This document shows positions 46,071 through 56,795 of a DNA stretch of 64,000 bases, in pieces. The notes beneath the pieces were generated by a model. That model did no database searches. It was given only the letters and a program-made list of their open reading frames with translations, and had not been told where the DNA came from. Both the position numbers and the translations under genes were made by a program. Source of the stretch: Massospora cicadina (taxonomy: Eukaryota > Entomophthoromycota > Entomophthoromycetes > Entomophthorales > Entomophthoraceae); NCBI GenBank assembly GCA_022478985.1, contig JAKSZP010017392.1, positions 41,362 through 105,361 of the forward strand, read 5' to 3'. The first letter of the stretch is position 1. Each line of letters opens with the position of its first letter.

Positions 46071-46640
46071 AATTAGGGAGTTTTTGGGGACGTGTACGTT
46101 CCTCATGAAGTTCACGCCCAATATTTCTGAGGTGGCAGCACCCTTATATAAGGCGAGCGGTGCAAAGGTGCTTCAGTGGTACCCCAGTTTGGAGGATGCT
46201 TTCTAAGCATTGAAGTGCACCCTGTTGTCCACGTCCATCCTTCGCCATGTTGACCCTTCCAAAGAGTTCAAAGTGTCTGATGATGCCTCCAATTTTTCCA
46301 TAGCGGCTGCTTTGTTACAAGCATGAGAAGATGGGATAAAGCATCTGGTGAGATATTTTTCTAAAAAAATGTCTCTGCCTGAGTTGAATTACGCCATTTA
46401 CAGCAAGGAGCTACTAGTAGTGGTGGAGGCGCTGACTTATAGGCGTCACCACTTGCATGGCTCTACCCAACCTTTCCATGTACGTACAGATCACTGTGCC
46501 TTGCTGTACTACTGTGCCCCTCATGTCCTAGCCCCACAACAGAACCGTTGGCATAAGACCCTTGCCCAATTTTCCTTTTCTTGTGAATTCACTAAGTGCA
46601 AGGATGATGGTTTGGTGGATGCTTTAAGCCGCAACCCTGC
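46071..46640 (+). pseudogene. Element G RNase H
   Basis: KEFKVSDDASNFSIAAALLQ (about 46262), where the first catalytic TDAS reads SDDAS, then KMSLPELNYAIYSKELLVVV (46369 onward) and RTDHCALLYY (46486-46515), ADGLVDALSR-like DGLVDALSR. One stop (46324) interrupts it before the long open frame. Confidence 0.8.
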
Positions 46641-47990
46641 TTTAGCTCCTGATACAAAGGAGGTAGAAGTCCACAACACATGTGATGATTCTCTCCAAAT
46701 TATAATTGTGCCTCAACTTTCCTCTCCCCCAGTCAAAGGGCCAACGCTTGCACCTCTGGAAAATGTGGAGGAATATAGTATGTTCAGAAAGGTAGTCCTT
46801 TCTCAGCCGTTATCATCTGAATATACTATGGTACTCGCTAGGAGCGCTTTAAATCAAGAGGACATATCCAGGGGTTATCACGTGAAGGATGAGATGGTGT
46901 GGTTTCAGAGGCGCCTATGGGTTCCTGCTGGACCATTGCTCCTGGAAATCATCCAAGACCATCATGATGAAATCACCATTGGTCATCCTGGGAAAGCAAA
47001 GACCTTTAAGTTGATACGTCGCACCTATATTTTGAAGAGCTTTCCTGCTCAGGTGGGGCGGTATTGTAAAGAGTACCTTATCTGCAATCAAATGAAACTC
47101 AATCATCAGCTTTTAGCGGGGTTGTTGGTACCAGTCCAACAGGCTGAAGGGCCCTGGACTTCCCTATCAGTGGATTTCATTGTGGAGTTACCCATTTTGG
47201 ATGGTTATGATGCCATCATGGTGGTGGTGGACCTGTTCACAAAATTCGCCCACTTTATTCCTTGCAGAACAACATAACCGCATCTGAGATGGCTAAGTTT
47301 TTTTTACTCATGTGTTTGCGCTTCATGGGGTCCCCCATGAAATTATTAGTGATTGGGGACCCCAATTTACCTCTGCTTTTTGGATGAGTTGTTTAAGGCT
47401 CTTCAGATTTGCCCTTGCCGTTCAACTGCCTATCACCCCCAAACAGATGGGCAGACTGAACAGATAAATCAGTGCTTGGAACAGTTTCTGCGGTGTTACA
47501 CCGCCGCAGATCATTCAGATTGGGTTTCTCACCTTCCTATGGCCCCGTTTAGCTACAACAACACTTTGCACTCTTCGATTGGTTGTTTCCCTTTTTTCGC
47601 TAACCATGGCTTTAACCCCGCCTTTAACATGGAGCCCAGCTGTGGATCTAAGGTTGAAGCGGTGGTGGACTTTTCCAAGACTTTCAAGAAGGTCCAACAG
47701 GGGGTTTCCACAAGTTTAGAGGTGGCAATGCAAGTGTTTAAGTAAAACGCTGATGGTAGTGCTGAGTGAGTCCAGCATATAAGGAAGGGGATCTCGTGAT
47801 GCTTGATGCTCATAACATCCCTATCAAGCAGCCATGCAAGAAGCTAGGACCAAAGAGGATTGGCACTTACCACGTGGTTAGAAAGGTGGGCCATACTTCA
47901 TACCAGCTAATTTTCCCCCTTCATTTCTAGATCTTCTCTGTGTTTCATGAGAGCAAACTGACGTTGTTTGAGGGCCCCCACCAGAGACTC
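46641..47990 (+). pseudogene. Element G integrase, broken
   Basis: Zinc domain: IIQDHHDEITIGHPGKAKT (about 46950-47000) with YCKEYLICNQMK. Core: SLSVDFIVELPILDGYDAIM and VVVDLFTKFAHFIPC (47170-47265), then a stop at 47275, ISDWGPQF in another frame near 47350, and AYHPQTDGQTEQINQCLEQF (47426-47485) with the catalytic Glu. Asp, Asp and Glu of the active site are all still encoded, but across frameshifts. The C-terminal SH3-like part runs to 47990. Confidence 0.85.
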
Positions 47991-47992
47991 CT

Positions 47993-48215
47993 GAGGCCTA
48001 TCTCGTGGATGGGGCGCCAGAGTGGGAAGTGGAGAAAATAGTGGCCTCCCGCCGCATTAAAAGAAGACTTGAGTACCTGGTATCCTGTAAGGGCTTTGAC
48101 GCTGCCAAGAACAGTTGGGTTCCAGTGCGCGACTGTGTGAATGCCCAAAATCTGATTTAAGCATTCCATAAGCATTTCCCCAGGCCGCTGGATCTCAACC
48201 CAAACTGACCATTGC
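47993..48215 (+). pseudogene. Element G integrase chromodomain
   Basis: Reads EWEVEKIVASRRIKRRLEYL from 48020, then VSCKGF and NSWVPVRD, NAQNLI, stop, FHKHFP. This is the pattern of a chromovirus chromodomain (E-V-E-x-I, YLVxWKG with Trp replaced, W-x-P, NAxxLI). Chromodomains steer integration to marked chromatin. The TAA at about 48160 lies near the end. Confidence 0.85.
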
Positions 48216-48284
48216 CACAATGAAGTTAGTCCCAGACTACAAGAATTTTTCCCTAGCGCAAGCCCTGGAGGGGGGTTGAGCCCT

Positions 48285-48302
48285 GAAAGGAGGATAAGGT
48301 AA
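48285..48302 (+). other. Element G polypurine tract
   Basis: GAAAGGAGGATAAGGTAA directly precedes the 3' LTR start TGTCATGG. Confidence 0.6.
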
Positions 48303-49152
48303 TGTCATGGTTGAATGATGTGATATTGGGTACCAATCCTAAGGATAAGGCTGGGCGACATGAGGCCTAGAAGTTGAAGCTTCAGGACCTCCCTGAACTC
48401 AGGCACACACTAGACCAACGCTTGGTACAAGCCAAATATGCCCAGGTTGGTACTATTGAGGTGCCTAACGCCCAGCCCTTGCATCTTCCCAGGCGTTAAA
48501 ATGGAAAATATATATAATTAACGCTGGCGGTTTGACTTGGTTGCTTGAGGAATGGGGTTTTGGAACCCACTCCATTTACGAAATTATGAGTTTGGGTGGA
48601 ATACAACTTCAATTAATTACTAGAGTGAAGTCAGTTTTGGCATATTCTACCAATTGGGATGAAAGCGTTTTCCTATTGGCGAAGCAGTGCTTAGGACTGC
48701 TTCAGCAGACCCTGAATTACCCCAACTCTATTTATATTTGATTTTTTGTGACCAAAATTCCTTGTTGGTCGACTTCTCACATTAAACCTTTCCCATTTCT
48801 CCATTTTTACTTATGTTGTTTTGAACAATCCTGTATGCTGGCCTCTTCAAGGAGGTCTCGCGCTACATTAACCAATCTACTTTACATATGATCCATTTAG
48901 CCCCTAGTGCACCGTTGGTTTGTCCAGGTTCCCTCCAACCTGGGACGCTTACCCCTTTCCCCTTTTTGCACCGCGTCGTTTTTGGTATGGTATTTATATA
49001 ATGATTGTACTCTTTCCCTTAAGTTACTATGTCTCCAGCACACTCTTCTGGGCTCTAGTAACTTTTGTTACTAATGGCTAGTTTCTGTGCGTTGGCTCTG
49101 TGCACCGTGCACCACCACGCTGGAAACAGGATAGTTATAGACTCTCCTTACA
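48303..49152 (+). repeat. Element G 3' LTR
   Basis: Full-length partner of 43211-44060, with scattered substitutions. It ends at TTACA and is followed by 16 unexplained bases before element F starts. Confidence 0.85.
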
Positions 49153-49168
49153 CACACTCTTAGGGAAT

Positions 49169-50289
49169 TGTTAGGATTTTTGCCCATATTCCATCTGACT
49201 AGGTTATCAGGGGTCACTGTGGAATAAACTCCTATAGCAAAATGAATTAGATATTGGTTGACCCTGATTTAGGGTAACAAAATTGAGGGGATTTTAGGTA
49301 AAATTGCTTGGTTTAGTCTGTCGGGTATCAATATGGGTGAATTCTTAAGGTCTTATCAGGCAGAGTTTCTGAAAAAATGGGGGCATCTGATAGTTGATTG
49401 ATGATTACAATTAGGTTACTATTTGATTGATCATGTATCATCACCAACCATTTGGTGTTTAAGGAATAAGTTGTGAGGTGAGTGATACCACCTGCAACTA
49501 GTGAATTGCTCAGTTGGTTCATGAACTGCCTTAATGGGTAACAAGTCCGATTATTTAAGCAGGTCACTTGCCAATTAAGGTTAGTTTGATGGGATTAATA
49601 GTAAAACGTTAGAAACACGTTTTCCAACTCCTTCCATTTTAGGTCACAAAGTTGTCCAATGATGGAATTTTAGCCAGGATGGGGAAGACCATCGTTGATG
49701 AGACAACAATGGATAATTCAATAGCAACAGCTGCCGTTTCATCAATGAGGTGTCAACTGAGGGTTGGGTGCCAAAATCCCACTATAAAATCCCCTAAGAA
49801 TTTACTTAAAAAAACAGCAATTACCAAATCAATTACCAGAGTATTATCATAGTATACTTTAATAGAATTAATTTCTTGTTCTAATCTTCTTCAAAGAAAT
49901 TATTGCTGTGTGCTTAAATTGAGACTCTTTAGGATAAAGATTAAGGATCTAAGCATGGATCCAGAGAAGAGAAGCTGAGCTAAGAAGGGAATTGCTGCCA
50001 ACTGTGTGTCACCAGATAGAAGCCGTAAATGAGGATCTGAGCGTGGATCAAGTTAGGCAGTATAAGGGAATGAATCCCTATTGAGGACATCTTAAGTATT
50101 TTAAGAAGAAATACTGTTCAAGCATTACGCCCAATACTAGTGCTTTATTCAACTATGGATAATAGTCTTCATACTATTATCAATCAACTATATTTTAAGA
50201 AAATGTGGAGAATTTCACATCAAACCTGTGCATTTATAATATAGGGGTTATCAGTTGGGAACAATCAATAAAACCCATAGATTCTAACA
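49169..50289 (+). repeat. Element F 5' LTR
   Basis: Starts TGTTAGGATTTTTGCCC, almost the same as the E LTR, and ends TTCTAACA. It pairs with 56796-57927 along the whole length. Similarity to the E LTRs is partial. Confidence 0.85.
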
Positions 50290-50291
50290 AT

Positions 50292-50309
50292 TGGTAAGCA
50301 CTACAGGGT
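50292..50309 (+). other. Element F primer-binding site
   Basis: TGGTAAGCACTACAGGGT lies two bases after the LTR, in the position and with most of the bases of the E site. Confidence 0.55.
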
Positions 50310-50338
50310 TGCAGTTCAGTAGGATACACCAGTATGAG

Positions 50339-50630
50339 ATGACATATAAGGAAGGATTAAAAAGATTTTTCTAATTTTGGCAATGAGCTACTCAGACAAG
50401 TAACAACATTGAAAAAGAAAAATGGAGAATTAGTCTGAGAAGTTATATTTATGAAGATGGAATTTGAAGTGGACACGTTCAATTGCGTTCACTTAACTCA
50501 GATGTGAAGCAACTAGTGAAGCAAATCAAAGATACTTAAGATTCAGGAAAAGGACTTGCAGCCTAGATATAGAACTGTCTAGTGCTATAGAAACCTGTTC
50601 CACCTGACATCTACTTAAGATGAAGATTTT
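50339..50630 (+). pseudogene. Element F gag remnant
   Basis: MTYKEGLK at 50339 corresponds to MSYKEEMR of E. SNFGNELLRQVTTLKKKNGE follows in another frame. At about 50545 the sequence jumps to the part corresponding to E 12900 (CAGCCTAGATA...GAAACCTGTTCC), so the gag core and zinc knuckle have been deleted. Confidence 0.65.
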
Positions 50631-50631
50631 C

Positions 50632-50800
50632 AGCAGGGCTAACTCAGGTTGAGATTGGGTCCACTTGAAATAGTCCTGAGGAACATCAGGGCCAACTCAG
50701 ATTGAAATTGGGTCCGCTTGAATTAGTCCCAAATATCATCAGGACCAACTTAGATTGAAATTGGGTCCACTTGAGATAGTGCTGAGGAGCGAGGTGTTTA
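50632..50800 (+). repeat. 53-bp tandem repeat in element F
   Basis: ATTGGGTCCACTTGAAATAG and variants recur at 50657, 50710 and 50763, two exact 53-bp steps, with GCC(or ACC)AACTCAGATTGA between. Three degenerate units. Confidence 0.8.
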
Positions 50801-50873
50801 GATGAGATACTAGATGAGACATTGGATGAGTTATTATGAAGAATCAATCAATTCTGAGTATCAGTTACATTAC

Positions 50874-51462
50874 TGTAACAAACAGGTTTATCCCATCTGT
50901 TACATTCCAACTCAGATTGGGATTTTTTAAATTCAAGTTTAACATTTATAAAACATTTTAGGTTTTTTTGCTTCAGATCTTGGGTTGTGCCTCACCTGAG
51001 CTGTTAATTAGGCTTGTGCGAGCCTAATTGATAGCTTTGGTGAGGGCCCCAAAGCGCTGCCTTTATAAGGCGCGCCTGCCCATTCCAAACATCAGTTCAA
51101 AATTATTTCCCTAGCATTTCCCTCCCTGGGGAGCATCGTCAGTTTCTCCCCAAACGAGCTCTGGTTGGCGGACATCTTCGTTTTTATATTCCAGAATAAA
51201 AATAAAAGATGTTTTTGGGTTTGCATACCTCACATACCTGTGGTCTTTTTTGGGTGATTTCATTTGAGGAAGCTTTTGCATGGTTGGGTCAGACCAACCA
51301 CTATTCAACCCTTGCATAACCAACTTGTGGTAGGCAATGTTTGGCGCTGTTGGTGCCATAAACCTATCCCTACTCAGTTAGGCTACTTTGGTTGCTTGTT
51401 GGTGCACCAAAGAATTATTTATTATATGGTGGTCAGAACTGGGGCTTTTCCAATTCATTACA
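50874..51462 (+). repeat. Element H 5' LTR
   Basis: Starts TGTAACAAACAGG and ends TTCATTACA. It contains the perfect stem TTAGGCT-TGTGCG-AGCCTAA near 51010 and a TATA-like palindrome GCCTTTATAAGGC near 51059; both are kept in the other LTR. Confidence 0.85.
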
Positions 51463-52045
51463 TAATTCCAAACTCAATGCTTTGCGTGCTGCCAGTCCCC
51501 AGTTTAACTGACCTCAGTGGTCACTTGATCCCAGTTGTCGAGTAACCAGCACCAGTGGGAGTTGGTGACTGATGGCCAACCCTGGTTTTGAGGTGACCAT
51601 CAGCTAATTTCCCTGGTAGGGCCTCCTACCCACCAGGGATTCAGCGGCATTGAGGGGACTTGTCCCAGCAGGGCTCCCTCACCCCTCAGACAGTCCGCCC
51701 GGAAAGGGGTCAGACATTCAGCTGTGCTGGACTGCACGCCCCTCTTGCGTTTTCTGTGGTGAAAGCTTCTTCCCAGTCAGGATGGGTTGATCATTGCCAA
51801 TGGGGGCCTGGGAGGGGGGCGCAACACAGCCACGTGCTGGGTGTGCCTCCTCATGCCAGGTGGGCTGACTCTGGCAGCCCAGTGGCAATTCAATCTCACC
51901 ATCTGTGTTTCTTTGAGGGGCTCAGAGTTTATCCAGGCTAATTTTCCTGGGACTCGAGGAAATTCACCCCAGGAAGCCCTCATCACGATGGCTTTCTGCT
52001 GAGGGGCCCCTCTTTGGGGAGGAGTTTTCCTTTAGCAGGGGGTGA
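51463..52045 (+). other. Element H internal region, unidentified
   Basis: GC-rich against its surroundings. Plus-strand frames remain open for 93 codons (51660-51941) and 71 codons (51787-52002). Neither shows a protease, RT or zinc-knuckle motif. It may be a gag remnant or non-coding packaging sequence. Confidence 0.4.
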
Positions 52046-52635
52046 TGTAACAAACGGGTTTGTCCCATCCATTACATTCCAACTCATATTAGGATTTTCT
52101 TAATTCGAGTCTGATCATTTATAAAACATTTTTAGTTTGGTCACTTCAGATGTTGGGTTGTGCCTTGCCCGAGCTGTTAATTAGGCTTGTGTGAGCCTAA
52201 TTTATAGCTTGGGTGAGGGCCCCAAAGCGCTGCCTTTATAAGGCGCGCCCACTCATTCCAAACCTCAGTTTGGAATTCTTACCCTAGCATGTCCCTCCTG
52301 GGGAGCATTGTCAGTTGTTCCTCAGATGAGCTCTGGTTGGTAGACACCTTCGTTTTTATATTCCAGAATAAAAATAAAGGATGTTTTGGGGTTCGCATAC
52401 CTTGCATACCTGTGGTCCTTTTTGGGTAGTTTTTGTTTCAAGGAAGCTTTCAAATGGTTGGGTTGGACCAGCCACTATTCAACCCTTGCATAACCAACTT
52501 GCCATAGGCAATGTTTGGCTTTATTGGTGCCCAAACCTCTCCCTACTCAGTTAGGCTACTTTGGTTGCTTGTCGGTGCACCAAAGAATTATTTATTATAT
52601 GGCAGTAGGAACTGGGGTTTTTCTGATTCATTACA
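52046..52635 (+). repeat. Element H 3' LTR
   Basis: Starts TGTAACAAACGGG and ends TTCATTACA. Full-length match to the 5' copy with many transitions. Confidence 0.85.
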
Positions 52636-53454
52636 AAACCAATCTAGAGTACAAGGTCAAATAAGGAAACGATTGATCCAAGATAGTTGAGTAAATCATT
52701 TGACCCAATAAGATTCAATCAATGAGGCAGAAATTGCTGGAGATAAGGATCATCAATTCAAGACAAAATTGGATGAAGCTAATGAGGCTAGATCAATCTG
52801 TGTGATTAAGGGATCATTTCTGAATCCACCAGTGGATTTATTTCAAACGCTTTGGATGGCAACAAACGCAAAAATCATTTTTAAGAGAAAAATGACCAGA
52901 ACAAACAAACAAACTGTTGACTAATGAGAAATTCACTATTTATTGAGTAACGAAGACTCAAGCATCAGTTGCTGAAATATGAAATGAATTAGGACCTGTC
53001 AGAAAAATGACAAGTTGGGATTGGTGGCCTAATGAATGAAAACATTTAAGAGTACTGCCAAAGTCAGCAAGTTTTGCCTATATGTGAAGAAACAGCACTG
53101 CTGGTCATATAGTGAAGAAGGTCAATACTATAAAATTAAAAAGTATTAACTCTAAAAGAAAATAAATGAATGTTTCCAGAAAACCACTGAACTATTAAAA
53201 TGCTCATATCCTAAGATTTTGGTCAAGTCCTAAAGAGTACCACTGAACCAAATTATATGGTTAAATCTTATGAGAATAAATTTTTCTTTAAATATGAAAA
53301 CTAGTAGTTCAGATTATAACTAGGAACCAGTTTGGATGAAGGGAAAAAGAAGGACCTCTGAACCTAATTGTATGTTAAAAGTCCCACTGCAAAAGAAATT
53401 ATAAAAAATGTATAAAAAATTTAAATTATTAAATATCAATTTTATTGGTCCATG
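52636..53454 (+). pseudogene. Element F rearranged segment: extra pol end and spacer repeats
   Basis: Around 53110-53180 a reading such as GHIVKKVNTIKLKSINSKRK resembles the integrase C-terminus of this lineage (GCIVNQVHPKYLKRW at 54670). From 53190 to 53430 the spacer repeats found after pol appear (ACCACTGAACC, GGTCAAGTCC, GGACCTCTGAACC). Then the sequence joins to the RNase H end at about 53475. So the end of pol is present twice in F, as after unequal recombination between copies. Confidence 0.5.
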
Positions 53455-53474
53455 ATTTTTGGACTTACAATGAG

Positions 53475-54770
53475 ATCAGAATGCAGATGGCTTATTTCAG
53501 TTACCAATGGTAGAGGTGGTATACCAGCAAGCAGATGAGCTATTTTAGAGAATGGTCGATGGAGAATCAATAATGAGCCCCAAGAAATCCAAGGTGCACT
53601 TTGAAAAGCAATAGAAACACTGAGACCATATTTAAACAAGTTTTCAAGATGATTGATGGGAAGCGATTATTATTACCAAAGCCATTGGAACAAGTGGCTA
53701 ATGTTTAAGTCACTCATAAGGTTGTCAGGCACAGAGGCCTAAGGAAAATTATCAATAATATTCAAGAGTATTACTACTGGGAGTCCATCGACTATAATGT
53801 AGCAGACTATATGGCTTGCTGTGTGGTGTGCCAGTTGCACAAGCCACATAAGAGCATGACTGGATACTGACTAATCTTCCCTGGATTTGCTTGGCATATA
53901 GTGTCCATTGTTGTGATGGGACCACTAACCATGAGTACTGGTGGAATCAAATATATCATAGTTGCAATTGACCATCTGATGTATGGGTTGATATGAAGGC
54001 CCTAGCAAAAGTAAATGCTATCACCACTGCTAAGTTTATCCTAGATCAAGTATTATACTGACATGGATTCCCGCAGGTTCTGATGAGTGACAATAAAAGA
54101 AATTTACATTTTATGTGATCTCAACTAAATGATATATGGGGATCTAAGGAGTCATGTCTGTACCATACTGGCCAAAGACAAACGAACTGGAAGAACGAGT
54201 CAATGGGATGTTGGCTGTGACGCTGAAGAAGCTGGTTGCAGATAGAACTTCCACGTGGGGAATGTACCTTAGTTTGATGACGTTCGCCTACAGTATAAGT
54301 CATCATACAGCAATGGAAAAAATTCTGTTTGAGTTGCTATATGGAAGGAAGGCCGCGTTGCTGCCAATTTTATATGTGGTGGAACCAACATTAAGGATGA
54401 GTGCTGAGCAGTATCTGAACAATTATCAAATATCCTAATCAAAATGCAATCACAAGAATTTGATACAACTTTAAAGAAAGGATTTGAGCGAAAATGATGG
54501 ACGATAAGAACTGACTAGCCTTATAAGAATACCAAATAGGTTAAAGAGTTTTCTATTGTGATATGCATGGTTTCAGAAGAAGAAACAAGTTGGATGTGTT
54601 GTGGTTATGTCCATTTGAGATTATCACCAAGATGGCAATGGACGCCTACTCCATCAAGAACCTCTTGGATGGATGTATTGTAAATCAAGTCCATCCTAAG
54701 TACTTAAAGCGGTGGATCTATAAAAAAAATAATGAAAAAATAGTTTACAAAGGACTGCTGAACCATTAAG
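53475..54770 (+). pseudogene. Element F RNase H end and integrase, broken
   Basis: Begins with QNADGLFQLPMVEVVYQQAD, the RNase H end. Zinc domain and CCVVCQLHK near 53818-53845. Core: MSTGGIKYIIVAIDHLM (about 53931-53980), then, after shifts, SVPYWPKTNELEERVNGML (54154-54210) with the catalytic Glu, FAYSISHH and FELLYGRKAALLP. C-terminus: MHGFRRRNKLDVLW (54563) and AYSIKNLLDGCIVNQVH to 54769. Closely follows E. Confidence 0.8.
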
Positions 54771-54990
54771 TTGGTTATGTCTCAATTATTTGGTTAAGTC
54801 TGAAAAAAGAACTGCTGAACCAAACTAAATGGTTAAGTCTTATAAAAAAGACCTCTGAGCATAGAAAACTGGTAGTTCTAAGTATACCTTGGAACCAGTT
54901 TGTGGGATAAAAAAGATGGACTGCTGAATTGAGAAAAGGTCAAGCCTATAGAAAAAAAGAAAAAAATACAAAAGAATGATAAAAATATAA
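54745..54990 (+). repeat. Element F spacer repeats between pol and antisense ORF
   Basis: AAAGGACTGCTGAACCATTA, AAGAACTGCTGAACCAAA, AAAGACCTCTGAGCATAG and ATGGACTGCTGAATTGAG occur in series, each followed by a GGTTAAGTC-like or GGTCAAGCC-like word and an A-run. Same position and motif as in E (16011-16260). Confidence 0.6.
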
Positions 54991-55041
54991 AAAATAAATA
55001 AAATCATCAAAAAAGAAATATATTATTATAATTTTTATTTT

Positions 55042-56217
55042 TTATGGGTTATCCTCAACTTGGGGATGATTCCACCTACGTTGCCTCTTAGAGGAGGGAG
55101 GATGGATTGCAGTAGGAGTAAATAACATGTTCTAATCTATTTAAAATTGGATTCTAGAAAGGGCCAGTACTACTCAAAACCAATTTTATTGAGTGGTTGC
55201 TGATCCCTGCAATAAAGTGACTAGGTGAAGAGAGATGGAAATGTCAGAACATGCCAAATGTGATACCCCAGATCAGGGAGGGAAGCAACAGAACAAGAAG
55301 AGTCATTCAGAAAATAACCCTAAGTAATCCCAATATGGCACCAGAGCTGAAAGATTGGTCTTTAGTGATTGCTGATGGGCTTTGTCAAGAACATTGGACA
55401 TATGGGCCGTCATCAAGTAAGGGATACTAGGAGGGGGTTGCTGGATCATACTTCCTAATAAAGCTATCAGTGGAAGATACCAATGGGATTCGCCAGAAAC
55501 GATATAGTCATGCAAGGAGCAGATGGCATCCTGAAGATGACAACTATGTGCTTCTTGGAAGTGAAAGCAGAATAAGCAATGAAAGCCTGAAGAGTCTGGA
55601 AGCTTTATGGCCCAACTTCAAAGAACTTGGCCAGCAAAGTGAAGAGCATAGGCTACAACGTCTCAATCTATAATGTTTTCAAAATTTGAGGGGTTCAGAG
55701 CTATGGTCAGAGCCTTAGTTACTTGGGCCCTTAATCTAACATAGGGGTTTTCAAAATGTTTGATGTTTTTGATGGATAGTTTAGTTTCCAAAACAGCTGG
55801 CTTGTAGTACTGGCTGAGTCATATAAGGAACTCTGGAAGCAAGCCAGATCTGGCAAGGAATGATTGATTGAGAGTGGAAAGCATTGCTTTAGGAGGTTTG
55901 ACGATGATTGTAGGAGAATCTTTAAATGGAGCCAAATCTAGGAGAGTTTTGAAATATAACTCAGGAATTGACAACAGAGGAAGGATTGGTCATGAGTAAT
56001 TCAAGACAATTGCTAACCTAGTTTTGACAGGGTTGGATACTATTTCCAGTAATTCCATGAAAGGACTGTCCAAGGGTACTTGACTGAGAGTATGAGTCCT
56101 GGGAGAACCATAAAAGAGGTTCCAGAATGCAGATTGACTCATTAGCTGGAAAAGCCAAAGATCTTTATTGGATAAGCTATCAAGCAGTTGTTGGTACCAA
56201 GACTCTAAATTTGACAT
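55042..56217 (-). pseudogene. Antisense ORF of element F (unknown protein, 391 codons)
   Basis: From ATG at 56217 (MSNLESWYQQLLDSLSNKD) to TAA at 55044-55042 (QVEDNP). The whole 1176 bp is a multiple of three and stays in one frame against the E copy; only point-mutation stops break it. Several stops match C-to-T changes: CGC/CGA-type Arg codons of E are TGA here (PP-stop-SGV, VL-stop-S, WF-stop-V), a Gln CAA is TAA, and a Trp in LLDWD of E is TGA. Conserved blocks: LFQ.MSQ.A.WNLFYG, LLDLAPF, ALNP, YA.HFA.QVL-type, LQDAI.SLH, WYLPL.AL.G.MIQQP, LKTNL.ALVPY.DYLGLF. No domain recognised. Confidence 0.78.
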
Positions 56218-56780
56218 ATGAGCTGGATGAGAGGGGATGTCATACTTTAATTATAGTTGACATTATGCACTTTGAAATCAATCAAGCTCTAATTTCAGAG
56301 AAATTAAATCTCAAAATTAATGGGACAAGCTCCTAAGAGAAGAATTAAGAATGATATGAACCAGGAGGTTATTACAAGGTAATAACAAGGGCAAGTATAA
56401 ATGAGCATTCTTAAATGCACCATGAAACAAACATTGATGGCAAGAATCTTCTGTCAAGGATGAGGAGAAAATCATTAAATCAAGGGTGCCAGACCAAGAA
56501 TCCTAAATATGTAAGCAGTTCATATGCTATGGTGGGGGGAAACCAAATCCTAGAATTAATATTTTTTATGAGTAAATTGATCACCCAGCATGACAGAAGG
56601 TCATGGGAACTGCGCTCTGAGTAGGTGGTAGCAAGGAGGAAGAGTAAGAGAGCCACATGCCAAAGGTTATCCTGAGCATCGTTGAGTGCCAATTGACCCT
56701 ACTCTGCTTAAACTAAAGAAGTATTCAACTGAGTTCTGAAGCGGTATTCTTCTGACCCAATCCTTTACTCTCTGGAAATC
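56218..56780 (-). other. Element F region upstream of the antisense ORF
   Basis: A minus-strand open stretch (56692-56480) starts MALNDAQDNLWHVALLLFLL and continues with ATTYSERSSHDLLSC; E has ILLFLLATAYSE and CSPHDLLPC in the same place. The hydrophobic run looks like a signal peptide or membrane segment. Whether it is joined to the antisense ORF by splicing cannot be decided here. Confidence 0.45.
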
Positions 56781-56782
56781 TA

Positions 56783-56795
56783 GGCAAGTGGGGGG
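56783..56795 (+). other. Element F polypurine tract
   Basis: GGCAAGTGGGGGG directly precedes the 3' LTR start TGTTATGAT. Confidence 0.65.

Larger units (their letters stand above)
43211..49152 (+). mobile_element. Element G: chromovirus (Ty3/gypsy with chromodomain)
   Basis: Two LTRs of 850 bp (43211-44060 and 48303-49152) flank a pol with protease, RT, RNase H, integrase and a C-terminal chromodomain on the plus strand. Only about 0.75 kb separates the primer site and protease, so gag is largely deleted. It has the longest open frame of the window (46348-47277, 309 codons), so it is less broken than the others, although its LTRs differ more from each other than those of E. No target duplication was found. 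Confidence 0.9.
50874..52635 (+). mobile_element. Element H: short LTR element (TRIM-like) nested in F
   Basis: LTRs 50874-51462 and 52046-52635 (about 590 bp) flank only 583 bp of GC-rich sequence without pol motifs. A polypurine tract (AGCAGGGGGTGA) precedes the right LTR. The size and the lack of pol mark it as non-autonomous; its partner element is not in the window. No clear target duplication was found. Confidence 0.8.

Noticed and set aside
51660..51941. 93-codon frame in element H as a real gene
   Set aside because: No recognised motif and no second internal region to compare; kept only as a remark.
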